Source of the DNA: Paenibacillus jilunlii
Lineage (GTDB): Bacteria; Bacillota; Bacilli; Paenibacillales; Paenibacillaceae
Assembly: GCF_900102965.1 (NCBI RefSeq)
Contig: NZ_FNGM01000001.1
Span: 478,053 to 542,052, forward strand
Length of the DNA stretch: 64,000 nt
Direction: 5' to 3'
A program made the position numbers and the translations under genes. Shown piece by piece: positions 40,959-51,035 of this stretch. Under the pieces are notes generated by a model. It worked only from the letters and a program-made list of their open reading frames with translations. It did not search any database and was not told where the DNA came from. Within the stretch, counting starts at the first letter, position 1; the number at the start of each line of letters is the position of its first letter.

Positions 40959-41180
40959 ATGAGCTTTATCTATAAAGTGCTGGTGAGCGATATGGAGCTT
41001 CTGGCCGCCGCGTTGTCGGAAGTCAATGTAACTGTAGCTGTAAAAAGCGGAGCGGGGATTGTGGAGCCCGGAGGGCCGATCAGGGCCTATAGCCCTAATT
41101 CCGTCCGTATCCGGGGGTTGTCCTACAACCGGGAGCTTCATGAATTCCGGGTAACCTTAGAATGGAAGGAGCGGAATTAG
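40959..41180 (+). CDS. Small uncharacterised protein
   Basis: 73 residues beginning MSFIYKVLVSDMELLAAALS, with no membrane segment or motif that I recognise. It looks like a small alpha/beta protein. The ATG at 40959 follows CAGGAG. It is isolated between a YitT-like gene and an AraC regulator, and may be overlapped by antisense transcription from the AraC gene. Confidence 0.5.
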   Translation: MSFIYKVLVSDMELLAAALSEVNVTVAVKSGAGIVEPGGPIRAYSPNSVRIRGLSYNRELHEFRVTLEWKERN

Positions 41181-41257
41181 AGCAGCCCCCGGCTCTGCAA
41201 GCTCAGCTGAAGCAGAAGCGCCTGGATGACGGGATTATTCCGTGACGGGAGCCGTGT

Positions 41258-42130
41258 TTAGCGGGAATAGCGTTTGCGGAAACGCAGGGGGGAAATGCCA
41301 ACCTTGCGGGCAAACCGCCGTGAGAAATAGGCAGTGCTCTCAAATCCGGTGCGTTCGGCTACGCCGGCGATGGGGATTTCGGTCTTAAGCAGCAGCAGTT
41401 TGGCCTGCTCCAGCCGGTAATCGGTTAAATATTCCATAGGGGTCAGCCCGTAGACCCGTTTCATGCAGCGCGCCAGATAGTTATAGTGAAAATGCAGCGC
41501 ATCCGCCAGGCTGGCATTCGTCAGCGGCTCTGTATAGTGATTGCGCAAATAAGCCTCAGTCTGTTCGGCAATCTCCGCACCAGAGCTTCCCCCGGCATCC
41601 TGCTGGCCAAGATCCAGCATCCGCAGCATGTCCTCAAAGATCCGCTGCTGCTGCCATACGGCACCGGAACGTCTTCCCCGGCCCAGTTGCAGCAGCAGCT
41701 CTGCTTGGCCGCTTCGCTCAAAAGGGTCGGGCAAGGAACCGAACTGCGGCACACGGATGGTATAAGGATAAGTGAGGAACTTCTGGAGATGCTCTTCCCG
41801 GCTCGCATATACGGGATCACCCTCGGCCTCAACCCATTCGGCTACGGTGTGAAAATGCAGCCATACGAAGGAGGTCGTTTCCTCGCAGGGCTTAACCGAG
41901 TAGTGGTAGCGGTCCGGCAGAAGAAGCAGGGTATGCCCGGCTGGCACGGCCCATTGCTTATGCTCCTCGCCAATGAACAGGCAGCCTTGTTCAACAATCA
42001 GCAGATCGAATTTCCCCATGCGGCTGCGGCTCGGATGCTGATCGCCCGGCTGATAGACGGTACGGTCGCCCTCCAGGAAATAGGGGAAAGGCGGTGCTGC
42101 CAGATGAATGTAGGATGGATTAAATGGCAT
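41258..42130 (-). CDS. AraC-family transcriptional regulator, divergent from GH127
   Basis: 290 residues. An N-terminal cupin/AraC-binding domain (FDLLIVEQGCLFIGEEHKQW, LLLPDRYHYSVKP) is followed by two HTH motifs (LTNASLADALHFHYNYLARC and IPIAGVAERTGFESTAYFSR). It presumably senses an arabinose-containing sugar and activates the neighbouring GH127 gene, which is divergently transcribed with 161 bp between the start codons. ATG 42130 follows AAAGGAGAG; a longer version to 42160 is less likely. Inference rests on divergent arrangement. Confidence 0.88.
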   Translation of the reverse strand: MPFNPSYIHLAAPPFPYFLEGDRTVYQPGDQHPSRSRMGKFDLLIVEQGCLFIGEEHKQWAVPAGHTLLLLPDRYHYSVKPCEETTSFVWLHFHTVAEWVEAEGDPVYASREEHLQKFLTYPYTIRVPQFGSLPDPFERSGQAELLLQLGRGRRSGAVWQQQRIFEDMLRMLDLGQQDAGGSSGAEIAEQTEAYLRNHYTEPLTNASLADALHFHYNYLARCMKRVYGLTPMEYLTDYRLEQAKLLLLKTEIPIAGVAERTGFESTAYFSRRFARKVGISPLRFRKRYSR

Positions 42131-42291
42131 GGTACTCTCCTTTTTATTGTGCTTCATCACAATGTTCTGCGTACTTCTAGGAGTGTGAAATTGTACAAAA
42201 ACAGGGTTGCTTCTGATCCTGTTTTTTATTTATTTTACCGTCTATAATGGCAAATAGCGAGGATGAAATGAATATAGAGGAGAAGTGGCAA

Positions 42292-44259
42292 ATGAATAAA
42301 ATCAGCGAAAATCAGCGAACAGCCGGCAATCTGTCTTCTGTTATCCAGGATGACTTCTGGGGACGTTATATCCAGTTAGTCCAGGATGTGGTCATTCCTT
42401 ATCAGTATGAAGCACTGCATGACCGGGTGCCGGATGCGGAGCCGAGTCATGCAATTGCCAATTTCGAGATTGCCGCCGGCCGAAAAACAGGGGAGTTTCA
42501 CGGTTTTGTGTTTCAGGACAGTGATGTCGCCAAATGGCTGGAGGCGGTCGGCTACTCGCTCCAACTGAAGCGCGACCCCGAGCTGGAGGCCCGGGCTGAT
42601 GCGGTCATTGATCTGGTCGCCGCAGCGCAGCAGCCGGATGGCTATCTGAACACCTATTTTACGATTAAGGAGCCCGGCAAACGCTGGACCAACCTCCAGG
42701 ACTGCCATGAACTGTACTGTGCCGGACATTTCATCGAAGCTGCGGCTGCCTATTATGAGGCCACGGGCAAGGACAAGCTGCTGAATACGATGCGCCGTAT
42801 GGCCGATCATATCGGTTCCGTATTTGGACCGGAGGATGGCAAGCTGAAAGGCTATGACGGGCATCAGGAAATCGAGCTTGCCCTGGTGAAGCTGTACCGG
42901 CTGACGGGTGAGGAGAAATATCTGAAGCTCAGCAGCTTTTTTATCGATCAGAGAGGCCAGGAGCCCAATTTTCTGCGGCAGGAATGGGAGGCCCGTGGCC
43001 GGGTTACGCATTGGAGCAGCACTCCGGCGAGCAGTATAGACTTGAAATACTTTCAGGCGCATATTCCGGTGAGAGAGCAGACAGAGGCTGTAGGACATTC
43101 AGTCCGGGCGGTATATATGTATACGGCGATGGCGGATCTGGCAGCGCTTACCGGAGATCGTGCATTGCGTGATGCCTGTGTGAGATTATGGGACAATATG
43201 ACGGGCAAGCAGATGTATATTACCGGCGGCATCGGGTCCACACACTTAGGTGAAGCGTTTACCTTCGATTATGACCTGCCCAATGATATGGTATATGCCG
43301 AGACCTGTGCTTCGATCGGACTGATCTTTTTTGCCCGGCGGATGCTGGAGCTGGAACCGGATGCGCGCTATGCGGATGTGATGGAACGGGCGCTCTACAA
43401 TAACGTTCTTGGGTCTATGGCACAGGATGGCAGGCACTATTTCTATGTGAATCCGCTTGAGGTCTGGCCGCAGGCCTGCTCCTGCAATCCGGATAAGCAT
43501 CACGTGAAATCCGAGCGCCAGGGCTGGTTCGGCTGCGCTTGCTGTCCGCCGAATGTGGCCCGGCTGCTGACCTCGATGAATCAGTATATCTATACAGTTC
43601 ACGGGGACACCCTGTACACCAATCTGTACATTGGCAGTGAATTGAACACGACACTGGGGGGGACGGCAGTCGCTGTTACCCAGCAAAGCAACTACCCCTG
43701 GGAAGGGACAATCACATTGAAGGTTAATCCGGTGGAAGCTGCCGAGTTCGGCATCGCTTTGCGTATTCCTTCCTGGAGCAGCAGTGCGGAGATCTGGGTG
43801 GGCGGCGAGAAGCTGAGCCTGGACGAAAGTGTGGAGCAGGGATACTGCGTGATCCGCCGGGTCTGGAATGCCGGAGACACGATTGAGCTGAAGCTGCCGA
43901 TGGAAGCGCACCGGGTCTATGCCCACCCGGAGCTGCGGGCAGATGCCGGGAAGACCGCTATCCAGCGCGGCCCGCTGGTCTACTGTCTGGAAGCCGCCGA
44001 TAACAGCACACCGCTAAGCTCGATTGCATTAGATGAATCTGCTCCGTTAACAGAGCAATTTGAAGCTTCACTGTTAGGCGGTGCAGTAGTGGTAAAAGGC
44101 CAAGGCAGCCGGATAGAGCAGGCAGGCTGGAGCGGCGGCTTGTACAGCAGAGCAAAGGCGCCTGTGGAAGCCGCCACGATTACAGCCATTCCCTATTATC
44201 TGTGGGGCAACCGCGGCAGCGGCGAGATGAAGGTATGGATTCCGGAGAGCAAGGCGTAA
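42292..44259 (+). CDS. GH127 beta-L-arabinofuranosidase-like glycoside hydrolase
   Basis: 655-residue cytoplasmic enzyme of family GH127, which removes beta-L-arabinofuranosyl residues by a cysteine-nucleophile mechanism. The zinc/catalytic cluster shows in AETCASIG and GCACCPPNVARLL (the second pair of cysteines corresponds to the nucleophile and zinc ligand), and DLPNDMVYAE precedes it. The alpha/alpha barrel runs through residues about 40-420; the C-terminal beta domain follows. There is no signal peptide, so it acts on imported arabino-oligosaccharides. ATG 42292 follows AGAGGAGAAG; TATAAT at 42243 is a likely -10. The AraC gene is divergent. Confidence 0.92.
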   Translation: MNKISENQRTAGNLSSVIQDDFWGRYIQLVQDVVIPYQYEALHDRVPDAEPSHAIANFEIAAGRKTGEFHGFVFQDSDVAKWLEAVGYSLQLKRDPELEARADAVIDLVAAAQQPDGYLNTYFTIKEPGKRWTNLQDCHELYCAGHFIEAAAAYYEATGKDKLLNTMRRMADHIGSVFGPEDGKLKGYDGHQEIELALVKLYRLTGEEKYLKLSSFFIDQRGQEPNFLRQEWEARGRVTHWSSTPASSIDLKYFQAHIPVREQTEAVGHSVRAVYMYTAMADLAALTGDRALRDACVRLWDNMTGKQMYITGGIGSTHLGEAFTFDYDLPNDMVYAETCASIGLIFFARRMLELEPDARYADVMERALYNNVLGSMAQDGRHYFYVNPLEVWPQACSCNPDKHHVKSERQGWFGCACCPPNVARLLTSMNQYIYTVHGDTLYTNLYIGSELNTTLGGTAVAVTQQSNYPWEGTITLKVNPVEAAEFGIALRIPSWSSSAEIWVGGEKLSLDESVEQGYCVIRRVWNAGDTIELKLPMEAHRVYAHPELRADAGKTAIQRGPLVYCLEAADNSTPLSSIALDESAPLTEQFEASLLGGAVVVKGQGSRIEQAGWSGGLYSRAKAPVEAATITAIPYYLWGNRGSGEMKVWIPESKA

Positions 44260-44306
44260 TCAGCGCCGGATGGATGCGGGATCACATGGAATCATAGAAT
44301 GATATA

Positions 44307-44358
44307 CCAAAAGCCACCCGGCGTACAGCTTCGGCAGCGTACGCTGGGTGGTTTTTGG
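44307..44358 (+). terminator. Intrinsic terminator of the GH127 gene
   Basis: CCAAAAGCCACCCGGCGTAC pairs with GTACGCTGGGTGGTTTTTGG over 52 bases, including a five-T run inside the right arm. Confidence 0.85.
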
Positions 44359-44593
44359 TGCGCAGGAAATTAAAGACTGCAAATAAGTCTAGTAACACCG
44401 CCAAACAACAATTAAGTATTCTTTATCAATCTAAATATATTGTAAAACGATAAATATTATGTTAAATTCAAGTTGACCATAATCCAGCGGGGGGCTTGGC
44501 AGGAAACGTAAATCTTGAAGAAAACGGTCTTAGGCGAAAACAACAGCCATAGTAATCAATATTGATGAGGGCGCAGAAGAGGAGAGTATACTA
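44359..44593 (+). other. Leader region of the DUF817 gene
   Basis: AT-rich segment (44390-44480, several TAT/ATA blocks) followed by a G-rich stretch and GAAACGTAAATCTTGAAGAAAA-like sequence at 44500-44526. No known riboswitch consensus was recognised. It probably contains the promoter of the gene at 44594. Confidence 0.35.
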
Positions 44594-45373
44594 TTGAAAC
44601 CCATAATACAGCTGCTGCATTTTGGCTACCATCAGGCGATGAGCTGCATATTTCCTGTTGCGATTTTTGGAACTTTAGCTCTTTCCAGCGCAGTTGAGGT
44701 ACCCTTCCTTTATCGTTATGATGCTATTCTTGTAATCCTGCTTGCCGTGCAGTATCTTATGTACCGCAGTGGATTAGAGAGCATCGATGAGATTAAAGTG
44801 ATCTGCGTATTTCATGTGATCGGCTTGTTGCTGGAAATATATAAGGTAAGAATGGGGTCATGGGCCTACCCTGAGCCCGGATTAACGAAGCTGCTCGGTG
44901 TACCGCTCTATAGCGGATTTATGTATGCGAGTGTTGCAAGCTTTATGTGCCAGATATGGCGCAGACTGAAGATGGACATGACTGGCTGGCCGGGGCTTGC
45001 TGCAGCGGGATTACTGGGAGGGGCCATCTACCTGAACTTTTTTACACATCATTTTATTCCTGATTTCCGCTGGTGGCTGACGGCGCTTGTGGTTATTGTC
45101 TTTTGGAGAACATGGATCATCTACCGGGTTCGGAACACCACTTATCGGATGCCCTTGACCCTTGCTTTTTTCATTGTAGGTTTTTTTATCTGGTTAGCTG
45201 AAAATATAGCTACATTTTTTAATGCTTGGAGATATCCCAACCAATACCAAGCCTGGCATCTGGTCAGCTTCAGCAAGATCAGTTCGTGGTTCCTTCTGGT
45301 CATCATTAGCGTCATTATTGTTGCCCAGCTTAAACATGTCAAAGCCGGGCGGGAAACGAAAAATCTGGTCTAA
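44594..45373 (+). CDS. DUF817 family integral membrane protein, YoaT-like
   Basis: 259-residue membrane protein with about eight hydrophobic helices and the DUF817 signature MGSWAYPEPGLTKLLGVPLY, then FMYASVASFMCQIWRR. It resembles B. subtilis YoaT in length and sequence; the function is not established. TTG at 44594 follows GAGGAGA and is the first usable start. The next gene is convergent, ending 7 bp away. Confidence 0.82.
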   Translation: MKPIIQLLHFGYHQAMSCIFPVAIFGTLALSSAVEVPFLYRYDAILVILLAVQYLMYRSGLESIDEIKVICVFHVIGLLLEIYKVRMGSWAYPEPGLTKLLGVPLYSGFMYASVASFMCQIWRRLKMDMTGWPGLAAAGLLGGAIYLNFFTHHFIPDFRWWLTALVVIVFWRTWIIYRVRNTTYRMPLTLAFFIVGFFIWLAENIATFFNAWRYPNQYQAWHLVSFSKISSWFLLVIISVIIVAQLKHVKAGRETKNLV

Positions 45374-45379
45374 TGCATC

Positions 45380-46237
45380 CTATTCATTTGCAGGGCTAAA
45401 GTATTCTGATAGAACCCCCGCTAAAACTTGCTTATATTCGTTAAGGTCATAAGAAGAGTTATTCACTTTTTTCTTGGCAATTTTTAAGCCGTTAAAGATT
45501 TCTGCTTCCAGCTGTCTTCTGGCCTGAAGAACCTGAAGGGTTCCCTCCAGCCCTGCGTGTCCATGCTTTTTTCCATACCCATGGTTTGTATAATATTCAA
45601 TAAAGCCCTCGGACCATTCTTTAGGTCTTTCTGCAACAGCCTTTCTGAAAGAATGATCAAGATCGTTCTGTTCGACGTAAATTAACAATGGATTCAGCCG
45701 CTCCGCGATCGCTGCCAGTTCTGCAACATAACTTCTGACATCTTCCTTCTGTGCGCCGTATTTAATCATTCCTATGGTTACAGGGTTTTGTATAAAGCAG
45801 CAATCAAAAACAAAGGTGTCTGAGCCCTTTAGGGCACTATCTGCGAATTTTTTCCAACGCTCTGTTATCAGTTTTCTGTTTTGATCCAGCGGCAATTCAT
45901 AAACATCATTGTTGAAGGATGCATGCAGCAGTTCATCTGGAAAGCTTGCCCCGTATTCAGCTTTAAGTTTTCGGTAGGCCAGAAAGTAATTGTCATCTTG
46001 TTTGACCACACGATTACTTAATAGATCTCTATACTGTTCAAAGGCACTCAATAATTCAGCGAATTCATTTTTTCTAAAGCGGGCGACTCCCTCATAATCG
46101 GCAGGATGATCCAAATCCCCTTCTAGGAAAAGCTGGGATGTAAGGTTCATTTCAGTGAGAACTTCATGAACTAGTTGCGCCGTTGTGGTCTTCCCGAACC
46201 CTGGTAATCCCTCAATCAAGACTAACTTCGGTTTCAT
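45380..46237 (-). CDS. P-loop kinase-like protein of unknown function
   Basis: 285 residues. The Walker A motif GLPGFGKTTTAQLVHEVL at residues about 9-26 and a likely Walker B/substrate region DTFVFDCCFIQNPVT give a nucleoside/nucleotide kinase-type P-loop fold. The rest is mostly helical with no recognised family. It may phosphorylate a small molecule; the substrate cannot be told. The ATG follows GGAGG. It is isolated. Confidence 0.65.
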   Translation of the reverse strand: MKPKLVLIEGLPGFGKTTTAQLVHEVLTEMNLTSQLFLEGDLDHPADYEGVARFRKNEFAELLSAFEQYRDLLSNRVVKQDDNYFLAYRKLKAEYGASFPDELLHASFNNDVYELPLDQNRKLITERWKKFADSALKGSDTFVFDCCFIQNPVTIGMIKYGAQKEDVRSYVAELAAIAERLNPLLIYVEQNDLDHSFRKAVAERPKEWSEGFIEYYTNHGYGKKHGHAGLEGTLQVLQARRQLEAEIFNGLKIAKKKVNNSSYDLNEYKQVLAGVLSEYFSPANE

Positions 46238-46304
46238 ATCATAATTCCTCCATTCGTGATTAGGAGGATATGTGGGACAGGATTAATAGAGATGCGGTTT
46301 CCCG

Positions 46305-46337
46305 TAAAAATAAAAGCGGATACCCTAAGGTATCCGC
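46305..46337 (-). terminator. Minus-strand intrinsic terminator
   Basis: GCGGATACC-TTAG-GGTATCCGC perfect stem and, on the minus strand, TTTTATTTTT after it. It ends transcription coming from the cellobiose phosphorylase side before the P-loop gene. Confidence 0.75.
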
Positions 46338-46535
46338 AGGATGGGTTGAAGATACACCTTTCCCTGCATACCCTGTAAGATTAAAGAAAAGCATGCCAAA
46401 TAGAATAGTGAATCCACTACTACAGGCATCTTTTCGAAATGTTAATCTTTACAGAGTAATCCACATGATTAGCTTATGCTCCTTTATATGCATCTCTATT
46501 GCATAGATTACCATTGAGCAGAGATAAATACAATT
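46338..46535. other. Gene-free spacer
   Basis: About 200 bases without a credible gene on either strand. A 78-codon plus-strand frame (46270-46506) has no ribosome-binding site, starts at GTG and overlaps a terminator, so I do not call it. Confidence 0.4.
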
Positions 46536-46571
46536 ACCGGGCTCCCCTGGATACAAAAGGAGAAGCCCGGT
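46536..46571 (-). terminator. Hairpin after the cellobiose phosphorylase gene
   Basis: ACCGGGCT / AGCCCGGT stem across a 20-base loop, 51 bp after the stop on the minus strand. The T-run is poor, so a role as terminator is only probable. Confidence 0.5.
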
Positions 46572-46621
46572 TGTCTTTACAAATTACAAACTATAAACTG
46601 TGCTGGCGGAGCAGAAGCTAA

Positions 46622-49057
46622 TCAGCCCAGCTCTACAACGACATGATGCACGGCGCCGTCGCCCACAGGGGCGATGATGTTGCCTTCTACGGCTGTACCG
46701 TCGAGGGTGAGGCTGGCTACGCCTTTGGAGACATGGTTCGGATTCTTGATCTGAATCACATAAGTATCCCCACGGAAGACGCGGGTGATTTCGAAGCTGT
46801 CCCACGCTGCAGGAATACAAGGATCTACTTTCAGACCGGCAAAATCCGCTTGAATTCCGAGAATCGACTGTGTGATCGCCACATAGTTCCAGGCAGCGGT
46901 ACCTGTCAGCCAGGAGTTTTTCGCTTCCCCGTGACGTACGGCATCTTTACCAGCGATCATTTGCGAGTACACATACGGTTCCATACGGTGAACTTCGCTG
47001 ATGTCTTCCAGGTAGGCCGGAGCAATTTTTTTATAGATCTCAAAAGCTCTGTCGCCATGGCCCAGTACGGTTTCGGCAATCATGATCCATGGGTTGTTGT
47101 GGCAGAAAATACCCGCATTTTCCTTGTAGCCCGGAGGGTACGTAGAAATTTCGCCCAGGTTCAGATAGTACTTGGAGTAAGGAGGCTGCTGCAAAACGAT
47201 ACCGTATTTCGTATCCAGACGTTCCTGTACGGAAGTCAGGGCCTTAGCGGCTTGACCGTCCTCTACACCAATCCCGGCCATTACGCAGATACCCTGCGGC
47301 TCGATGAAGATCTGGCCCTCCTCGTTTTCCTTGCTGCCGACTTTGTCGCCGTAGTGGTCGTAAGCGCGCAGGAACCAGTCGCCGTCGAAGCCGTGGGTTA
47401 GCGTGATTTCACGCATGCTGTCGATCTTCGCAACCGCATCCGCAGCTGCATCGTCCAGTCCGCGCATACGGCAGATTTCGGCATAGTCCGGTCCAACGAA
47501 GACGAACAGACCTGCGATAAACACGGATTCTGCTACGCCGCCTGCGATATTCTCAGTCGTCTGGAACGATTCGCCCGGTTCGGTGGAGAAGCAGTTCAGG
47601 TTCAGACAGTCATTCCAGTCTGCGCGTCCGATCAGCGGCAGGCCATGCGGTCCGAGGTTGTTGGTGACGTGCTCGAAGGAACGCTTCAAATGCTCGAACA
47701 GGGTAGCGGTATTGTCCGGATTGCTGTCAAAAGGAACCTGCTCATCCAGAATCGAATAGTCGCCGGTTTCCTTGATATAGGCAGCCGTTCCGGAGATCAG
47801 CCAGAGCGGATCGTCATTGAAGCCGGAGCCGACTTCGTTGTTGCCTTTTTTGGTGAGCGGCTGGTACTGGTGGTACGCGCTGCCGTCTTCGAACTGGGTA
47901 GCAGCGATATCCAGGATGCGTTCTCTGGCCCGCTCAGGAATCTGGTGCACGAACCCGAGCAAGTCCTGGTTGGAGTCACGGAAGCCCATGCCGCGGCCAA
48001 TCCCGGATTCAAAATAGGATGCCGAACGGGACATATTGAAGGTAACCATACATTGGTACGGGTTCCAGATGTTAACCATGCGGTTAAGCTTCTCATCGCC
48101 GCTCTGAATCTGGTATTTGGACAGCAGGTTATCCCAGTGTGCAGCCAGAACAGCAAGAGCAGCATCTACTTGGGCGTCTGTAGCGAACTGTTCGATAACT
48201 GCCAGCGCCGGTTTTTTGTTGATGACATTCAGCGCTTCCCATTTCTCGTCTTCCGGATTTTCGATGTAGCCGAGTACGAAGATGAAGCTTTGCTCTTCGC
48301 CAGGTTCCAGCGTGATGTTCAGGGCATGGGAGCCGATCGGCGACCAGCCGCTGGCTACGGAATTGGCGGCTTCACCGGCAGCAACCGCCTGCGGGTTGTC
48401 TAGGCCGTTGTACATCCCGAGGAACGATTCACGGTCGGTATCGAAGCCGTCGATTGGTTTGTTCACAGAATAGAAAGCGTAGTGGTTTCTGCGCTCGCGG
48501 TATTCGGTTTTGTGATAGATTACAGAATCCTTCACTTCAACTTCGCCGGTGCTTAGGTTGCGCTGGAAGTTGGTCATATCATCCTGGGCATTCCAGAGAC
48601 AGAACTCGGCAAAAGAGAACAGCTTCACGGATTTCTGCGCGGAGCCGGTGTTCTTAACCACCAGCCGGTGCACTTCGGCATTGTGGCCCATCGGTACAAA
48701 AGCGAGCTGGTTCACGGAAATGCCGTTACGTTCGCCGGTAATCGAGGTATAGCCGAGACCGTGGCGGCACTCGTAGAAATCGAGGTCGCGCTTAACCGGC
48801 ATCCAGCCCGGGGTCCAGAAATCACCGCCGTCATACAGATAGTAGTAGCGTCCGCCTGTGTCCAGCGGAATATTGTTATACCGGTAACGGGTAAGTCTTC
48901 TCATGCGGGCATCCCGGTAGAAGGTGTAACCGCCGGCAGTATTGGAGATGAGGCCGAAAAACTGCTCGTTGCCGAGGTAGTTAATCCATGGGTAAGGCGT
49001 TTTGGGAGTGTTGATTACGTACTCTTTGCGGGTGTCGTCAAAGGTTCCGAATTTCAT
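46622..49057 (-). CDS. cbpA: Cellobiose phosphorylase (GH94)
   Basis: 811-residue cytoplasmic enzyme that cleaves cellobiose with phosphate into glucose 1-phosphate and glucose, which saves one ATP per glucose. The N terminus [20 protein letters not shown] and [14 protein letters not shown], the sequence [16 protein letters not shown] (catalytic Asp) and FNDDPLWLI, plus the [14 protein letters not shown] block, match cellobiose phosphorylases along the full length. ATG 49057 follows AAAGGAGA; an upstream frame extension to 49183 is not real. A LacI-type operator overlaps the leader (49080-49097), so it is under the control of the adjacent regulator. Confidence 0.93.
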   Translation of the reverse strand: MKFGTFDDTRKEYVINTPKTPYPWINYLGNEQFFGLISNTAGGYTFYRDARMRRLTRYRYNNIPLDTGGRYYYLYDGGDFWTPGWMPVKRDLDFYECRHGLGYTSITGERNGISVNQLAFVPMGHNAEVHRLVVKNTGSAQKSVKLFSFAEFCLWNAQDDMTNFQRNLSTGEVEVKDSVIYHKTEYRERRNHYAFYSVNKPIDGFDTDRESFLGMYNGLDNPQAVAAGEAANSVASGWSPIGSHALNITLEPGEEQSFIFVLGYIENPEDEKWEALNVINKKPALAVIEQFATDAQVDAALAVLAAHWDNLLSKYQIQSGDEKLNRMVNIWNPYQCMVTFNMSRSASYFESGIGRGMGFRDSNQDLLGFVHQIPERARERILDIAATQFEDGSAYHQYQPLTKKGNNEVGSGFNDDPLWLISGTAAYIKETGDYSILDEQVPFDSNPDNTATLFEHLKRSFEHVTNNLGPHGLPLIGRADWNDCLNLNCFSTEPGESFQTTENIAGGVAESVFIAGLFVFVGPDYAEICRMRGLDDAAADAVAKIDSMREITLTHGFDGDWFLRAYDHYGDKVGSKENEEGQIFIEPQGICVMAGIGVEDGQAAKALTSVQERLDTKYGIVLQQPPYSKYYLNLGEISTYPPGYKENAGIFCHNNPWIMIAETVLGHGDRAFEIYKKIAPAYLEDISEVHRMEPYVYSQMIAGKDAVRHGEAKNSWLTGTAAWNYVAITQSILGIQADFAGLKVDPCIPAAWDSFEITRVFRGDTYVIQIKNPNHVSKGVASLTLDGTAVEGNIIAPVGDGAVHHVVVELG

Positions 49058-49079
49058 GAGAGAATAGTCTCCTTTCAAT

Positions 49080-49097
49080 TGTGAACGCGCGTTTACA
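49080..49097. promoter_or_regulatory. LacI-type operator in front of cellobiose phosphorylase
   Basis: TGTGAACGCGCGTTTACA, an 18-bp near-perfect palindrome with the central CGCG typical of LacI/GalR operators. It shares its AACGCGCGTT core with the site at 50261 in front of the regulator gene. Confidence 0.85.
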
Positions 49098-49191
49098 AAG
49101 CTGAGAAAAAATCCCCCGGGGGAGGGGAGTTTCTCGGAATGAAAATAATCTGCAGGGCTGTAGAGGGACATGGCATCCTGCAATGGAAGCT

Positions 49192-50247
49192 TCAGATCTT
49201 CGGCGGCTGGCAGGAATCTCTCTGGACAAGCTTGGCCGGGAAGCTGATGGTACTAAAGGTCGGCTGGCGGGAGTCGCACAGCTCAATTACTTTTTCGACT
49301 GCGGCCTTGGACATTTCATAAATCGGCAGACGGACGGAGGTCAGCTTCGGATGAATGCGTGAAGCCAACTGCACATCGTCGAATCCGGCGATGGAGATAT
49401 CCTCCGGGACGGAAATCCCGTATTCAGAGAACGCTTCCATTGCAGAGATAGCCATGTCATCGTTGGCGGAGAAGAAGGCGGTCGGCAGAGCAGCGCCGGA
49501 AGCCAGCAGCTTCGTGACCTCTTCATAAGCGGACTCTTTGAGAAAATCACCCTGCAGGACGAAGCCCTCATTCAGCGCTAATCCATGCTTCTTCAGCGTA
49601 TCCTCATATGCCATGTAGCGCTCCCGTCCGGAGTGCGTATTCATGCGCCCGCAGATCATGCCAATTTCTTCATGGCCCAGGCTGATCAGGTACTCAATCG
49701 CTTCGACGGTACCCTCATAATCCTTGGAATTCACGATAGCCAGATGATTGCGGTCCAGATGCTCTGACATAATCTCCGAAATATCGTAATCGATCAGCAC
49801 AAGCGGAAATTCAAGATTGACCATTTCCCGCACGATATCAATATCCTTCTGGGTGCCGACGATAATGCCGCCGTCAATCCGTTTCTGCAGGAAGGCCTGC
49901 TTCACCTTCAGGAAATCGTCCGGGGAATATACAGTGTGGATCAGCACATAACAGCCGCGGGCATTCGCAGTGTCGACAACGGCATCAACGAAAGGCGCGA
50001 AGTAATTGTTCTGATAGATCCGGGTCGCTTTCTCTTTCTCATTCATGCTGATAGCGAAAAGCCCGATTGTGTCGGTCTTCTTGCCGGCCAGAGCCCGGGC
50101 GAAGCTGTTGGGTTCGTACTGATGCTGCTCAATCACCTTCAGCACCTTGGCCCGGGTCTCCTCAGGGACGTTGGAATAGTTGTTGATCACGCGGGAAACC
50201 GTGCTTCGGGATACCCCGGCGAGCTTTGCTATATCTTCGCTGCGCAT
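49192..50247 (-). CDS. LacI-family transcriptional regulator of cellobiose phosphorylase
   Basis: 351 residues: N-terminal HTH ([20 protein letters not shown], hinge helix after [13 protein letters not shown]) and a periplasmic-binding-like effector domain ([45 protein letters not shown]). ATG 50247 follows AAGGGGG; a frame extension to 50421 is not used. The same palindrome occurs 14 bp upstream of its start and in front of the phosphorylase gene, so it probably represses both until a cello-oligosaccharide (or its product) binds. Confidence 0.92.
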   Translation of the reverse strand: MRSEDIAKLAGVSRSTVSRVINNYSNVPEETRAKVLKVIEQHQYEPNSFARALAGKKTDTIGLFAISMNEKEKATRIYQNNYFAPFVDAVVDTANARGCYVLIHTVYSPDDFLKVKQAFLQKRIDGGIIVGTQKDIDIVREMVNLEFPLVLIDYDISEIMSEHLDRNHLAIVNSKDYEGTVEAIEYLISLGHEEIGMICGRMNTHSGRERYMAYEDTLKKHGLALNEGFVLQGDFLKESAYEEVTKLLASGAALPTAFFSANDDMAISAMEAFSEYGISVPEDISIAGFDDVQLASRIHPKLTSVRLPIYEMSKAAVEKVIELCDSRQPTFSTISFPAKLVQRDSCQPPKI

Positions 50248-50260
50248 ATTGCCCCCTTTA

Positions 50261-50278
50261 CGTAAACGCGCGTTTATG
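50261..50278. promoter_or_regulatory. LacI-type operator in front of the regulator gene
   Basis: CGTAAACGCGCGTTTATG contains a perfect 14-bp palindrome TAAACGCGCGTTTA. It indicates autoregulation. Confidence 0.85.
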
Positions 50279-50405
50279 AACCCATTGTAAAATAAATCCC
50301 TCCGGAAATCAATCACCCGGGCTAAGAAATTTGCTTGCCCAATCTCCTGATTTGCGTTACAAATAAATGCAGCAGGAAAATGAAAAGGAGAGAGGATGGG
50401 AAGAG

Positions 50406-50885
50406 ATGCTTTTTCAGGCAATAGATTCCGGCACCGGCCAAGCGGCGCTTCAGATTAGCGGAACAGTCATCGTATCCAGAGGACGGATGCATAAGCTGGC
50501 AGAGCTGCCCGGATACTGCGCTGTACTGGACGGCAAGGTGCATGCGGCTATTTATTTTTGCTGCCGGGACGAGGAATGCGAAATCGTCTCTCTGGACAGC
50601 AAGACTGAGAATATCGGGGCGGGCAGCCGGTTAATTGAACTGGTTGTGGAAGAGGCAGCCCGTGCGCGGTGCACCAGAGTATGGCTCATTACCTCAAACG
50701 ACAACAGCAAGGCTATTCGCTTTTATCAGAAAAGAGGCTTCGACCTTATAGCTGTGCATAGAGAGGCGATTACGGAAGCCCGGAAGCTCAAGCCGTCGAT
50801 TCCGCTAACCGGGTATGACGGCATTCCGGTGCGGCATGAGGTGGAGTTTGAATATAGGCTGGATTACAGAGAGAACGGAGAATGA
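50406..50885 (+). CDS. GNAT-family N-acetyltransferase
   Basis: 159-residue acetyltransferase. The acetyl-CoA loop is in SKTENIGAGSRLIELVVEEAARA and the C-terminal NDNSKAIRFYQKRGFDLIAVH is typical of the superfamily; the family substrate is unknown. ATG 50406 follows GGGAAGAG; the long frame from 50367 starts earlier but without a site. It is divergent from the LacI gene. Confidence 0.85.
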   Translation: MLFQAIDSGTGQAALQISGTVIVSRGRMHKLAELPGYCAVLDGKVHAAIYFCCRDEECEIVSLDSKTENIGAGSRLIELVVEEAARARCTRVWLITSNDNSKAIRFYQKRGFDLIAVHREAITEARKLKPSIPLTGYDGIPVRHEVEFEYRLDYRENGE

Positions 50886-50900
50886 AACGCTGAATATCGA

Positions 50901-50929
50901 TTTACATATTGTTCCATTTCAGCTATATT
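50901..50929 (+). promoter_or_regulatory. Promoter with the shared TTGTTCC spacer
   Basis: TTTACA (50901-50906), 17 bp with ATTGTTCCATTT, TATATT (50924-50929). It is followed by a hairpin (AGCCC / GGGCT, 50954-50976) and the small gene at 51036. See the promoters at 28401, 62209, 63275, 63377 and 63469. Confidence 0.6.
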
Positions 50930-51035
50930 GAAGTTACACCGAATGGAAGTTTGAGCCCTGCCTGAATAGGTGGGCTATTTCTGCGGAGCATAGCTGTTTT
51001 TTTATGGTGGACGGATGAATAGGAGGGGTGGTTAG

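Noticed and set aside
46270..46506. 78-codon plus-strand frame.
   Set aside because: GTG start, no ribosome-binding site, runs over a terminator hairpin.
46643..48403. Two plus-strand frames of about 250 codons inside cellobiose phosphorylase.
   Set aside because: Antisense shadows of a full-length, clearly assigned GH94 gene.
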